A DNA stretch of 64,000 nt from Paraeggerthella hominis. GTDB lineage: Bacteria; Actinomycetota; Coriobacteriia; Coriobacteriales; Eggerthellaceae. The translations under genes were made by a program, and so were the position numbers. Shown here in pieces: positions 53,277 through 61,822 of the stretch; position 1 is the first letter of the stretch; the number at the start of each line of letters is the position of its first letter. Under the pieces are notes generated by a model, which was not told the origin of the DNA, did not search any database, and saw only the letters and a list, made by a program, of their open reading frames with translations. The DNA lies in assembly GCF_021044775.1 (NCBI RefSeq), contig NZ_JAJNOQ010000004.1, forward strand, positions 62,001-126,000. Reading direction: 5' to 3'.

Positions 53277-53771
53277 TTACTTTTCCAGTTTCGACTTAGT
53301 CCGGTTGATCAAGCCGCCCGCTTCGATGATCTCGCGAATGAACGGCGGGAACGGCTGAGCCTGAAACACGTCGCCCGTCGTCTCGTTCGTGATGATGCCC
53401 GCATCGGCGTCCACGTTCACCATGTCGCCCTGGGAAATGGCATCCACCGCTTCGGGGCACTCCATGATGGCCAGCCCCGTGTTGATGGAATTGCGGTAGA
53501 AGATGCGCGCGAAGCTCTTGGCGATGACCACGTCGACGCCCGCCGCCTTGATGGCGATGGGCGCATGCTCGCGCGAGCTTCCGCAACCAAAGTTCTCGTC
53601 GGCCACGATGATGTCGCCCGGCTGCACGCGCTCGACGAACGAGGCGTCCAGATCCTCCAGGCAATGTTTCGCCAGCTCAGCCGGATCAGACGTGGTCAGA
53701 TGGCGAGCCGGAATGATAACGTCGGTATCGATATCGCGCCCGTAACGGTGCGCGGTTCCCTTGAAATGCAT
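53277..53771 (-). CDS. leuD: 3-isopropylmalate dehydratase small subunit
   Basis: A 164-residue swivel subunit of the short (actinobacterial/archaeal) type: GRDIDTDVIIPARHLTT, then DENFGCGSSREHAPIAIKAAG, then FYRNSINTGL. With LeuC it isomerises 2-isopropylmalate to 3-isopropylmalate. It starts 15 bases after leuC. Confidence 0.97.
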   Translation of the reverse strand: MHFKGTAHRYGRDIDTDVIIPARHLTTSDPAELAKHCLEDLDASFVERVQPGDIIVADENFGCGSSREHAPIAIKAAGVDVVIAKSFARIFYRNSINTGLAIMECPEAVDAISQGDMVNVDADAGIITNETTGDVFQAQPFPPFIREIIEAGGLINRTKSKLEK

Positions 53772-53786
53772 GGCAGCTTCCCTTTC

Positions 53787-55055
53787 CTAGTCCAGGTCTT
53801 CCGGCAGGCCGATACGACCCAGCACGGCGCTTGCCGCGGCAACGGCCGGCGAGGACAGGTACACCTCGCTGGTGGGGTCGCCCATGCGGCCGACGAAGTT
53901 GCGGTTGGTGGTGGCGATAGCACGCTCGCCAGCGGCAAGAATGCCCATGTAACCGCCCAGGCACGGACCGCACGTAGGAGTGGACACGGCGCAGTTCGCG
54001 TCGAGGAACACGTCCATCAGGCCCTCTTCCATGCACTGACGGTACACCGCTTGCGTGGCCGGGATCACGATGCAACGCACGTTGGGATGAACCTTCCGAC
54101 CGCGCAGCACGTCGGCAGCTTGGCGCATGTCCACGATGCGACCGTTCGTGCAGCTTCCAATAACAGCCTGGTCGATGCGCACGTCGCGCGCTTCGGCAAC
54201 CGGGCGCGTATTCGACGGCAAATGCGGGAACGCGACCGTCGGCTGAATGGATGCTGCGTCAATCTGGTAGACCTTCGCGTACTGCGCATCCGGGTCGGGA
54301 TGGTATTCGGTGTAAGGACGCTCCACGCGGCCGTCCATGTAGGCGCGCGTCACGTCGTCAACCTCGATGAGGCCCGCTTTGCCGCCCGCTTCGATAGCCA
54401 TGTTGGAAATGGACATGCGCTCGTCCATGCCCATGTTGGAAATGGCGCTGCCCGTGAACTCCATAGCTTGGTACAAGGCTCCGTCTACGCCGATCATGCC
54501 GATGATATGCAGGATGACGTCCTTGCCGGTCACGCCAGGAGCAAGCTCGCCGTCGATCCTGAACAGCAGGCTTTCGGGCACCTTGAACCATGCCTTGCCG
54601 GTGGCGTAGCCCACGCCCGCGTCGGTTGAGCCTACGCCCGTAGCGAACGCGCCGAGCGCACCGTACGTGCAGGTATGGCTGTCCGCGCCGATGATGAGAT
54701 CGCCCGCGCCCACAACGCCCTGCTCGGGCAGCAGCGCATGCTCGACGCCCATGCAGCCCACTTCGTAGTAATGGGTAATGCCCTGCTCGCGCGCAAAGTC
54801 GCGAACGATCTTGGCCTGTTCGGCGCTTTTGATGTCCTTGTTGGGAACATAGTGGTCGGGCACCAGGGCGATCTTCGTAGGATCGAACACCTTCTCGACG
54901 CCGATCTTGCGGAATTCCTTGACAGCGATGGGGGCTGTAACGTCGTTAGATAGCACGAGGTCGAGATCGCATTCGATCAGTTGACCTGGCTCCACTTCGT
55001 CGAGCCCCGCATGGGCGGCAAGAATCTTCTCCGCCATGGTCATGGGACGTGCCAT
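53787..55055 (-). CDS. leuC: 3-isopropylmalate dehydratase large subunit
   Basis: A 422-residue aconitase-type subunit. It has the cluster region GADSHTCTYGALGAFATGVGSTD, and the [4Fe-4S] cysteines in VIGSCTNGRIVDMR and CGPCLGGYMG. At 422 residues it is of the shorter archaeal/clostridial class, matching the short LeuD. The start is behind AAAGGAGTG. It is the first gene of leuCDB. A TACAAT box and a TTTACCGGTAAA palindrome lie upstream (55145-55156). Confidence 0.97.
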   Translation of the reverse strand: MARPMTMAEKILAAHAGLDEVEPGQLIECDLDLVLSNDVTAPIAVKEFRKIGVEKVFDPTKIALVPDHYVPNKDIKSAEQAKIVRDFAREQGITHYYEVGCMGVEHALLPEQGVVGAGDLIIGADSHTCTYGALGAFATGVGSTDAGVGYATGKAWFKVPESLLFRIDGELAPGVTGKDVILHIIGMIGVDGALYQAMEFTGSAISNMGMDERMSISNMAIEAGGKAGLIEVDDVTRAYMDGRVERPYTEYHPDPDAQYAKVYQIDAASIQPTVAFPHLPSNTRPVAEARDVRIDQAVIGSCTNGRIVDMRQAADVLRGRKVHPNVRCIVIPATQAVYRQCMEEGLMDVFLDANCAVSTPTCGPCLGGYMGILAAGERAIATTNRNFVGRMGDPTSEVYLSSPAVAAASAVLGRIGLPEDLD

Positions 55056-55144
55056 GTTTCACTCCTTTGTATGCGGTGGTCTCGTCTGGACTCGCGTTCG
55101 AGCCGCGAGCAGATAGGAAATCGTCGCCCATTGTACCACTGGGA

Positions 55145-55156
55145 TTTACCGGTAAA
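55145..55156. promoter_or_regulatory. Perfect palindrome TTTACCGGTAAA upstream of leuC
   Basis: This 12-bp self-complementary sequence lies just upstream of a TACAAT box (55125-55130 region, minus strand) and abuts the T-tract of the neighbouring terminator. It could be an operator of the leu operon. There is no T-box or leucine-codon leader peptide in the 90-base leader. Confidence 0.35.
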
Positions 55157-55181
55157 AAAGAAGAGCCCCGAAGGGCCCTTC
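55154..55181 (-). terminator. Rho-independent terminator after the DUF4190-like gene
   Basis: A 9-bp stem closed by a TTCG tetraloop (55160-55181) is followed on the minus strand by TTTTTT. This is a textbook terminator, 34 bases past the stop. Confidence 0.9.
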
Positions 55182-55214
55182 GATGTGAAGCGATTTCCAG
55201 ATAAAACCGGCCAA

Positions 55215-55667
55215 CTACCAAGATCCGTGATAGTCGTAACCATAGTAGCCAGCAGAACCCATCGCTCCCGCGACAAGCGCCGTAACCATGCCGCCGATCA
55301 TCAAGCTCAACAGGAGGCCGAGCACGATCCAGATGACGAAGCCGATGATCGAGAACTTGAGCGCATCGCTTTTCACCTGCGCGACCTTGTCGGCGTTCGC
55401 CAGCCAGGCGATGATGATGCCCGGAATGCCCAGGAGAGCGCCCACTACCAGCCAGCCAAACTTCATGCCGCCGGTCAGCTGCATGAGCGGCGCGGGCGGA
55501 TAGACGGGCTGCGGGACGTAAGGGGGCTGAGCCTGAGGCTGGGGCTGGCCCATCGGAGGCTGCTGCGGAGGGACCGGAGCTGTCGCCGGGGGCTGAGGAG
55601 CCGCCTGCTGCTCGGAAGCCTGCGGGGCCTCGGGAGCAACCTGATCGTTCTTGTTCTCTTCGCTCAT
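55215..55667 (-). CDS. Small membrane protein with Pro/Gln-rich N-terminus (DUF4190-like)
   Basis: A 150-residue protein. Residues 1-65 are Pro/Gln/Ala-rich and disordered. Two hydrophobic segments follow (GWLVVGALLGIPGIIIAWLA and IIGFVIWIVLGLLLSLMIGG). This layout is common among small actinobacterial membrane proteins with a cytoplasmic Pro-rich arm. The ATG at 55667 is behind AGCAGG. It stands alone between two terminators. Function unknown. Confidence 0.75.
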   Translation of the reverse strand: MSEENKNDQVAPEAPQASEQQAAPQPPATAPVPPQQPPMGQPQPQAQPPYVPQPVYPPAPLMQLTGGMKFGWLVVGALLGIPGIIIAWLANADKVAQVKSDALKFSIIGFVIWIVLGLLLSLMIGGMVTALVAGAMGSAGYYGYDYHGSW

Positions 55668-55890
55668 AATGAACCTGCTTTCCATCGGTATACTTCGTTT
55701 TCGTCCATGCGATGCGGCTTTCTCAGGCGTCTCGCATGGACGAAACGCGCGGCACGTCAATGCCGCCTGTCCCCAGTATAAAGGGCGCGCGCACCGCAAA
55801 GGAGCACCGTCAACGAATCGAAACCCAAATACATCGGATGGTGTAGCCTGAAAGAAGCAGACGGAGCGGGCGCTCCATACTCCGCACACA

Positions 55891-55918
55891 AGCAAAAGAC
55901 CCTCCGCCGAGGGTCTTT
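55891..55918 (-). terminator. Terminator after the peptidoglycan-binding protein gene
   Basis: AAAGACCCTC (55895-55904) pairs with 55909-55918 around CGCC. A TTTTGCT run follows on the minus strand. It lies 44 bases past the stop. Confidence 0.8.
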
Positions 55919-55961
55919 GAGAGCCTTTCGAAAGCAAGGAAAGCCCAGGAAGCAATCGCGT

Positions 55962-56864
55962 TTACGAAAGCGCCGTGCACAGCGCGTCGAGCAAGGCGAT
56001 GGCAAAATGCTGGGCGGAACGGCCAACGCCGGCATCCTCCCACATGGTGCCGGGCAGCTCAATGGCGATGCGCGAAGGAGCGGACGAGTCGGCAACCCCG
56101 ATGGCCGTCTCCAAACGAAGCGACAAAGTGCCTTCGTCGTCAAAGCTCACGCGAGGAACGTTCTCGGTAGCCTCATCAGGCAAAACAATATGAACGAGCA
56201 GCATGTTGCCATCAGGGGCAACCAGCAGCGAATCAGCGCTCATGATCTTGGACGCAGGATTGGTCGCCAACGCCAAGTTCGACATGCGCGAAGCCACGCT
56301 GCGCGTGAACTCCTGCGTTCCGAACAGGCAAAGCGCGTTGTGCTCCAGCACGTCGGCAGCGCGCGCGAAGCCCAGGTGATTGGAGCCATGAACTGCTTCC
56401 TTGCCCTCCCACGAGTGATGGAGGTTGCGAATGGCGGCGTACGTGTACGCCCCGGCGATTCCATCGGAAGGCAACCCCATGTTCAGCTGGAACTTGCGAA
56501 GGGCCAGCTCCGTGAACGCGCCGAAAATCCCGTCGGTCGCGCCGCAGGCGAACCCGAGCGCACCCAGCGCCCGCTGAAGCTCCAAAACGTCATGCCCGTG
56601 AAAATGAGGCATGCGCAGATACAGCGTACGATCGCCCAGCGTGAACGAGGCGTCAACCAAAGCCGCCCACACGCGATCATCGACCTCGTCGGTCACGGGA
56701 ATGTTTCGCTGCCCGCAGAACGCGCGAACGGCGGCGGCGGTCGCCTCGCCGAACGTTCCGTCAACGCCCGCAGGAGCCAGCAAGCCGATCGTCGCCAAAC
56801 GCTGCTGCACGTCTTCGACGGCCGGACCGGTGTCATGTCGCTTAATGGTATCCATGCCTGCCAT
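55962..56864 (-). CDS. Protein with two peptidoglycan-binding domains
   Basis: A 300-residue protein with two PG_binding_1 domains (GPAVEDVQQRLATIGLLAPAGVDG at ~12-75; HDVLELQRALGALGFACGATDG at ~90-150). A C-terminal ~140-residue part resembles the N-acetylmuramoyl-amidase-like domain of CwlO/Rv3717 types only weakly (HGSNHLGFARAADVLEHNAL, SRIAIELPGTMWED). No signal peptide is visible, which is odd for a wall-binding protein. The start at 56864 is uncertain; the ATG at 56855 is possible. Confidence 0.75.
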   Translation of the reverse strand: MAGMDTIKRHDTGPAVEDVQQRLATIGLLAPAGVDGTFGEATAAAVRAFCGQRNIPVTDEVDDRVWAALVDASFTLGDRTLYLRMPHFHGHDVLELQRALGALGFACGATDGIFGAFTELALRKFQLNMGLPSDGIAGAYTYAAIRNLHHSWEGKEAVHGSNHLGFARAADVLEHNALCLFGTQEFTRSVASRMSNLALATNPASKIMSADSLLVAPDGNMLLVHIVLPDEATENVPRVSFDDEGTLSLRLETAIGVADSSAPSRIAIELPGTMWEDAGVGRSAQHFAIALLDALCTALS

Positions 56865-57006
56865 GGTAGCGTACCCCGCCGAGCCAGCCTCGGATCCAAG
56901 CGAGGTTCCACAAGAGGAACAGAGCAAGAGCCCTGCAGGGCGAAGAAGGTCGGCCCTTCGCTTCGCCGGTCGCTTACGCAGCTAGCAGATTCGCCTCAAT
57001 CCATCC

Positions 57007-57031
57007 AAAAAGGGCGGCCGTGTGGCCGCCC
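57007..57031 (-). terminator. Rho-independent terminator of the polyprenyl synthase gene
   Basis: GGGCGGCC (57012-57019) pairs with GGCCGCCC (57024-57031) around GTGT. On the minus strand TTTTT follows. Confidence 0.88.
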
Positions 57032-57083
57032 CGCTTGCTTCGTTCATCGAAGCGAGGCACCGGCCCCGTTCCGTTTCCTTGCT

Positions 57084-58133
57084 TTATTTCAGGCGGTTGA
57101 CGAACCAGTCCGCCATACCGACCAGCAAGTCGAGCGCCGTCGACGGCCTCACTAAATCGATCAGGCGATTCTTGGCGATGTCGGTCAGGTTTTCGGCGTA
57201 GTTGCGCGCATAATCTATGCTGCCGGACTCCTCCATGATGGCCACAGCCTCGGCCAACACCTTCGGATCTTTCTCCTTCGACGAAAGAATCTCGATCAAG
57301 CGATCGCGCTTCGGGGAATTCTGCAACGCGTGAACCACCACGAGCGTGCGCTTGCCCTCGGTAATATCGTTGCGGAAATCCTTCTTCGTGCTTTCCTCGG
57401 ACCCCACAAGGTTCAAAAGGTCGTCCTGGATCTGGAATGCAAGACCCGTGTCCAAACCGTAATTGCGCAGGGCCTCGATTTCAACCTCGGTACCGCCGCC
57501 GATGATGGCGCCGATTGCCAGGGGCACCGCACCCGAGTAATGCGCGGTCTTGTGCGTGGCCATGACCAAGTAGTCCTCGGGCGTGATGTCGTAGCGACCG
57601 TCGCGCGCCCAGCCAATGTCAAGCGCCTGGCCCTCGATGGTTCGGCGCGTCATCTCGATAAGCTCGGAGATCACGCGAACCTTCATGGAGTCATCCAGGT
57701 TCGGGTCGGAGATCACGGTCCCGTTCACCAGGGAAAGAGCCAGGTCACCGGCGTTAATGGCAAGGCCGTACCCTTCCGTCAGGTGCATGCACGGCTCACC
57801 ACGACGAAGCTCGGCCTCGTCGGCGATGTCGTCGTGAATAAGCGCAGCTGTATGGAAATGCTCGATGGCGGCCGCAGCGCTCGTAGCGCGCGACATGTCC
57901 CCGCCAACGGCGCGACATGCGGCGAAGCAAATGAGCGGACGGTGGCGCTTTCCCCCGTTTTTGCTGTACTCGATAAGAGGATCGTACAGGTAGCGATCCA
58001 TATCGGCATGCGAGCCCTTCGGAATATACGCATTGACTAAGCCGCCGACGCGGTCGGCGTACACCGTCAAATACTCTTCGAACGACTCGGGGGGCTCTTC
58101 CACTGCGGCGATGATCTCGTTGATGTTGTCCAT
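57084..58133 (-). CDS. Polyprenyl diphosphate synthase
   Basis: A 349-residue trans-prenyltransferase. The first Asp-rich motif is LIHDDIADEAELRRGEP; the second is FQIQDDLLNLVG, a DDLLN variant of the usual DDxxD. The KxGGKRHRP substrate-binding motif (SKNGGKRHRPLI) is also present. It condenses isopentenyl diphosphate units to make the carrier for quinone or cell-wall lipids. I chose the ATG at 58133 behind GAGAAAG; an earlier ATG at 58175 is less likely. Confidence 0.92.
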   Translation of the reverse strand: MDNINEIIAAVEEPPESFEEYLTVYADRVGGLVNAYIPKGSHADMDRYLYDPLIEYSKNGGKRHRPLICFAACRAVGGDMSRATSAAAAIEHFHTAALIHDDIADEAELRRGEPCMHLTEGYGLAINAGDLALSLVNGTVISDPNLDDSMKVRVISELIEMTRRTIEGQALDIGWARDGRYDITPEDYLVMATHKTAHYSGAVPLAIGAIIGGGTEVEIEALRNYGLDTGLAFQIQDDLLNLVGSEESTKKDFRNDITEGKRTLVVVHALQNSPKRDRLIEILSSKEKDPKVLAEAVAIMEESGSIDYARNYAENLTDIAKNRLIDLVRPSTALDLLVGMADWFVNRLK

Positions 58134-58380
58134 AGCGCTTTCTCTGTAAGCTTTGACAAATTCCGGAAACCTCATGGTATCACAAGAATTGAATATGGTT
58201 TCTCGACGGTTCCCCAGCGGTTCATTTTTTCGCTTTCTCCGCATATCCGCCAAAGATTATGCGAAATGGAACATAATCGAAAGCGCGAAACCTCGCCGAA
58301 CGGGGCAGCACCATGCACGAGGAACGCGGAACGACCGAACGGTCGCAGCCCTCACGCGGCTGCCGCACGCGCGCATAGTA

Positions 58381-58465
58381 TGGTAGGAGCGGTGGGACTC
58401 GAACCCACAAGACCGAAGCCGGCGGATTTTAAGTCCGCTGCGTATGCCAATTCCGCCACGCTCCC
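58381..58465 (-). tRNA. tRNA-Leu (anticodon TAA)
   Basis: An 85-base class II tRNA with encoded CCA. The acceptor is GGGAGCG/CGCTCCT (one G-T pair). The anticodon stem GCGGA/TCCGC holds the loop CTTAAAA, giving anticodon TAA. A long variable arm (CGGCTTCGG region) is typical of tRNA-Leu, and the T-loop GGTTCGAGTCC is canonical. It decodes UUA. Confidence 0.95.
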
Positions 58466-58558
58466 CCGTTGCCGCGCATCGTCGATCAACCCCAAACGCG
58501 CAAGGCTTTTTTCGACGCGGTATATGGTAGCAAATTTTGAGCCGTATGACCGGATGAA

Positions 58559-59533
58559 CTAGCGCGTCGCCGCATCCAGAATAATGCCGTGCAAGATATC
58601 CGACTCGCTTACCGTGAAAGAATCCATGCCCGCCGAATCAAGCACGCTTTGCAGGATGATCATCCCCGCCACGATCACGGGAGCGCGTCCAGGATCCAGC
58701 CCCACGATCTGCTCGCGATCGGCAAGCGCAACGCTGCGAAGCTGGTCGTACACCTGATCGAGCGCAGGACGGTCGACCAGCGCCTTGTGAACGCGAGCGG
58801 TGTCGTAAACGCTCATGCGCTCGCGGATGGAAACCACCGTTGTAGCCGTTCCCGCCACCGCGACCAGCCGATCAGCGCGAAAGCCCGACGCCCTCAACTC
58901 CTCGAAAAACAAGGACATGCCCGAAGAAATCCACGCACGAGCGGCCTGCAGCTCGGCGCAGCTTGGAGGATCGGAGGCCAGGAACTTTTCCGTCACGCGA
59001 CGACACCCGATGTTGAACGAATGGGATTTCACGGGATCGCCGCCGGAAGGACCTGCTACGACCTCGGTAGAGCCCCCGCCGATGTCGACGACCACAAGCT
59101 GCTCGCCGGGAAAATCGCACGAAGCCCCTTTGAACGAGAGCGACGCTTCCTTCTGCCCCGGAATAACCGACAGGGAAACGCCCAGCGCGGACAGCATGCC
59201 TGCGAATTCCGCGGCGTTGCGCGCGTCGCGCGCAGCCGACGTGGCCATAGCGGTCACGTGCACCTGCGGATGATCGGGCGAGACGAAGGAATCCAACACC
59301 TCGCGATAACCCTTCACGGAAGACGCCACGCGCTCCATGGCCTCAGGCTTCAGCACGCCCGAAGCATCCACCCCTTCGCCAAGGTTCGTGATCTGGTATT
59401 CGCGATCCAGCTCGTGCAGCCGTCCTTGCTCGTCCACGTCCGCAACCAACATGCGGCACGTCACGGTTCCGATATCGATTGCCGCGTATCGGCCAGCATG
59501 CAGCACGCGCGAGCCGTCGACGTCTTTTTCCAC
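58559..59533 (-). CDS. Ppx/GppA-family phosphatase
   Basis: A 324-residue protein of the actin-fold exopolyphosphatase/guanosine-pentaphosphatase family. The start motif is AAIDIGTVTCRMLVADV, phosphate-loop motifs are SAARDARNAAEF and VVDIGGGSTEVV, and AGTATTVVSI follows. It would cleave polyphosphate or pppGpp. The GTG at 59533 is chosen because GGAGGCCTTTC precedes it. It starts 10 bases after the DivIC-like gene, so the two are likely co-transcribed. Confidence 0.92.
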   Translation of the reverse strand: MEKDVDGSRVLHAGRYAAIDIGTVTCRMLVADVDEQGRLHELDREYQITNLGEGVDASGVLKPEAMERVASSVKGYREVLDSFVSPDHPQVHVTAMATSAARDARNAAEFAGMLSALGVSLSVIPGQKEASLSFKGASCDFPGEQLVVVDIGGGSTEVVAGPSGGDPVKSHSFNIGCRRVTEKFLASDPPSCAELQAARAWISSGMSLFFEELRASGFRADRLVAVAGTATTVVSIRERMSVYDTARVHKALVDRPALDQVYDQLRSVALADREQIVGLDPGRAPVIVAGMIILQSVLDSAGMDSFTVSESDILHGIILDAATR

Positions 59534-59543
59534 GAAAGGCCTC

Positions 59544-60581
59544 CTACTCGACACCGAACAGCGCATCGAAAAACGGCGAGTACCAGGTATCGGGAGCCTC
59601 GATGCTGCCGGGGGTTATGTTGGCGCGAAACGTGCTGGCGTCCTCTTTCTCGATTTCAAGACCGCGCACGGTAGCCGTTTCTTCGCCATCTTTCACCCAT
59701 CCGAACTGCTCATGAGCGCGCGCCTCCACGCCCGAATCGGTCTGAAGGGACGACACGTCGCTTTGCAGGGCCTCGTTGCGCTCTTCGAGGGCAGCATACT
59801 CCGCCTGCAAGCGATCGTTTTCACGAACCGCGTGATAGTACTGCTGGGCGGCCGGATACAGGAACACGCACGAAAGAGCCAAGCACGCGGCAACCGCGGC
59901 CGTGGCTATGAACTTCGGAGACGATTTCAACGCCGCAACGGAACCGAACGAGAAGCCGCGCTTCTTGGACGCACGGGGGCTCGACTCGTTCTGCATGCGC
60001 GCAGCCTGCCGATGCTTCGCGCCCATCTCGCCTTTGTACACGGCAGCGCGAGAGCCCGATGCTTCCCCGTCCGCCCCCTGACGCGCGTCCCCGAACTGCT
60101 TGGCGAACGCCCGACCCGCCTTGTCCTTGGCGCGCTTCTTCTTGAAAGCGGCCATCCGGGACACGCGTTCGCCGCCGCGGTTCTCGGCGCGATCGCCATC
60201 GTCTCGATCCGCTTCGTCGCCGCGGCGCGAAACCGGACGATCCGCCGCTGCCGAACGGCTCGAAGCGCCGAACGGATCGTCGGACAAGCGCGCATGGCGG
60301 CCGACCGAAGCCGGGCGAGACGGCTCGACGCGCACGGCATCCCTTCCGCTGCGCGCGGAAGCGCGGGGCTGCTCGAAACGAGAAGACGCAACGACCCGCA
60401 CCGTCGACGCCGAAGCGCGCGACGAAGAGCCGCGGGCGGAAGCCTGCCGAAACGGCGATTCGAAGGTGGAAAGATCATCGGAGAACCGAGGGGGCATCGA
60501 TGGCACGACCCTCGATGAGCGGTATGCGCCCACGTCGCGTTTTGCCTCGTCGAACGAGAGAATATTCGCCTGCCTTGACAC
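59544..60581 (-). CDS. FtsB/DivIC-like septum formation initiator with long Arg/Ser-rich N-terminus
   Basis: A ~345-residue protein. The first ~200 residues are basic, Arg/Ala/Ser-rich and probably disordered in the cytoplasm. A single membrane segment follows (FIATAAVAACLALSCVFLYP), then a coiled coil (HAVRENDRLQAEYAALEERNEALQSDV) and a short extracellular tail. This is the DivIC/FtsB layout: a bitopic divisome protein joining FtsL and FtsQ. The GTG at 60581 behind AAAAGGGG is my choice; the long N-terminal arm is an actinobacterial feature. Confidence 0.8.
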   Translation of the reverse strand: MSRQANILSFDEAKRDVGAYRSSRVVPSMPPRFSDDLSTFESPFRQASARGSSSRASASTVRVVASSRFEQPRASARSGRDAVRVEPSRPASVGRHARLSDDPFGASSRSAAADRPVSRRGDEADRDDGDRAENRGGERVSRMAAFKKKRAKDKAGRAFAKQFGDARQGADGEASGSRAAVYKGEMGAKHRQAARMQNESSPRASKKRGFSFGSVAALKSSPKFIATAAVAACLALSCVFLYPAAQQYYHAVRENDRLQAEYAALEERNEALQSDVSSLQTDSGVEARAHEQFGWVKDGEETATVRGLEIEKEDASTFRANITPGSIEAPDTWYSPFFDALFGVE

Positions 60582-60733
60582 CTGGATTGCGCCCCTTTTG
60601 CATCGTGTTTCGTTGAATGGTTTGTTTAATGCGAGAGCTGCTGCAAGGATACCACACCGCAACCCGAGCTGCCACCGAAGGCAACGGCTCGAAACGGCCT
60701 GTCTCCAATTTGTTGAACGCCTTGATAGCCGCG

Positions 60734-60759
60734 AAAAAAGGGCCGCGCGAACGCGGCCC
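60734..60759 (-). terminator. Rho-independent terminator of the DtxR gene
   Basis: GGGCCGCG (60740-60747) pairs with 60752-60759 around CGAA. On the minus strand TTTTTT follows. It lies 8 bases past the stop. Confidence 0.9.
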
Positions 60760-60767
60760 GAACACCC

Positions 60768-61148
60768 TTACAAATCGAGTTTCTTAATATAAGAACTCCA
60801 TTTTTTGTACGAATCGTCGCTGATAGCATGCTCCATGAGGCACGCCTCCTTCTCGGCTTGCTCGTCCGGCACTCCGAGAGCCTTGGTCAAGAACGTAAAC
60901 AGCATGTGATGCCGATCGAGCACCGACACGCCGTATTCGTACCCCTCGTCGGTCAACGTGATATCCCCGTAGTAAGGCTGCTCGGCCAGGCCCTTTTCCT
61001 TGAGCAGCGAAACGGCTTTATTCACCGAAGCCTTGGAAACGCCAAGCTTCGTCGCAATATCAACCGACCTCACGGACGCTTCCGTCGTACCCCCCAGCAT
61101 GACGATCGCCTCAAGGTAGTCTTCGTGCGACATGGACATCTTTTCCAC
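60768..61148 (-). CDS. DtxR/MntR-type metal-dependent transcriptional regulator
   Basis: A 126-residue protein with a GTG start behind AAGGAGGATTCA. The winged helix reads SVRSVDIATKLGVSKASVNKAVSLLKEKGLAEQ. The dimerisation/metal domain has the ligands in DRHHMLFTFLTKALG and EKEACLMEHAISDD. It lacks the C-terminal SH3 domain of full DtxR, as MntR does. It probably represses the feo iron-uptake genes encoded upstream on the same strand, and binds iron or manganese. Confidence 0.92.
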   Translation of the reverse strand: MEKMSMSHEDYLEAIVMLGGTTEASVRSVDIATKLGVSKASVNKAVSLLKEKGLAEQPYYGDITLTDEGYEYGVSVLDRHHMLFTFLTKALGVPDEQAEKEACLMEHAISDDSYKKWSSYIKKLDL

Positions 61149-61486
61149 TGAATCCTCCTTCGATCACCGTGCTATGGTACCACACGGCATCGCAAGAGCA
61201 GGGGAAGCCCGAACAGAATGGAAGCAGTACGAGGAGAGTGCCGGCGAGGGAAGAGGGGGAAGATCCCTCGCCGGCTGCTGTGTGGTGGACGACCAGACGA
61301 GGGAGTCTCCACCACCGGGTCAGCAAAAAGAGGAGGTGTCCTTCAGGTTTGCTTTCGCGTCCCTGTTGACATTTGTTAGTATAGGTTAACTTTGATCTGC
61401 ACGTCAACTACCTTTGAGGAAAGTTTGCTTTGGCATACAATTCCTCCATATATCGCGAACCCGGGGCAATCCCCTTCGATGCTCGC
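61149..61486 (-). promoter_or_regulatory. Gap with a promoter and a structured leader between feo and dtxR
   Basis: No gene is convincing here. On the minus strand TTGACG (61408-61403) and TATACT (61384-61379) form a promoter with an 18-base spacer, about 230 bases before the dtxR GTG. The leader can fold into two strong hairpins: GCCGGCGAGGGA (61240-61251) with 61264-61275, and GTGGTGGA (61282-61289) with 61308-61315. An imperfect palindrome around the -10 (GTTAGTATAGGTTAAC) resembles DtxR-class operators. The strand of the structured RNA is uncertain. Confidence 0.45.
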
Positions 61487-61714
61487 TCAGCGACGGGCGT
61501 CCGCCGCCTTCTTCATATCGGCCATCATCTGGTCGACGGCTCCGCAGCCGGCGCAGCCTCCGCAACCTCCCGAGCACGATCCTCCGTGGGCGTCGTCGCC
61601 CTTGTGGCAATCGCACATGCCGTTGCGCCACATGCGGCGCACGGCCAGAAACGCCAACGCCGCAACCAGCAGCCCCACGATCACCGTAGCGGGGGTGAAT
61701 TCCAAACCGAACAT
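61487..61714 (-). CDS. FeoB-associated Cys-rich membrane protein
   Basis: A 75-residue protein with one N-terminal membrane segment (TVIVGLLVAALAFLAVRRMW) and a Cys/Gly-rich tail (CDCHKGDD, then CSGGCGGCAGCG). This matches the small FeoB-associated family, thought to help Fe(II) delivery. The ATG at 61714 is behind AAAGGAGCTGGAC. It follows feoB after a GC hairpin at 61750-61778. Confidence 0.88.
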   Translation of the reverse strand: MFGLEFTPATVIVGLLVAALAFLAVRRMWRNGMCDCHKGDDAHGGSCSGGCGGCAGCGAVDQMMADMKKAADARR

Positions 61715-61749
61715 GTCCAGCTCCTTTCCAATACGCTGCAAATGCGGGC

Positions 61750-61778
61750 GGGCGGCGCCCCGTCTTGGCGCGCCGCCC
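61750..61778 (-). terminator. Intercistronic hairpin between feoB and the Cys-rich gene
   Basis: GGGCGGCGC (61750-61758) pairs with GCGCCGCCC (61770-61778). It may adjust the ratio of the two products. No T-tract is visible. Confidence 0.45.
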
Positions 61779-61822
61779 AACCCCTTCAGCAAGATTCTCG
61801 TTCGCGATCCAGCTTCACGAGC

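Noticed and set aside
61132..61407. Small ORFs of 85 and 98 residues on both strands in the dtxR leader
   Set aside because: Both overlap strong hairpins and the promoter, have poor ribosome binding sites, and show no domain. RNase P and tmRNA were considered for the structure, but their invariant motifs are absent.
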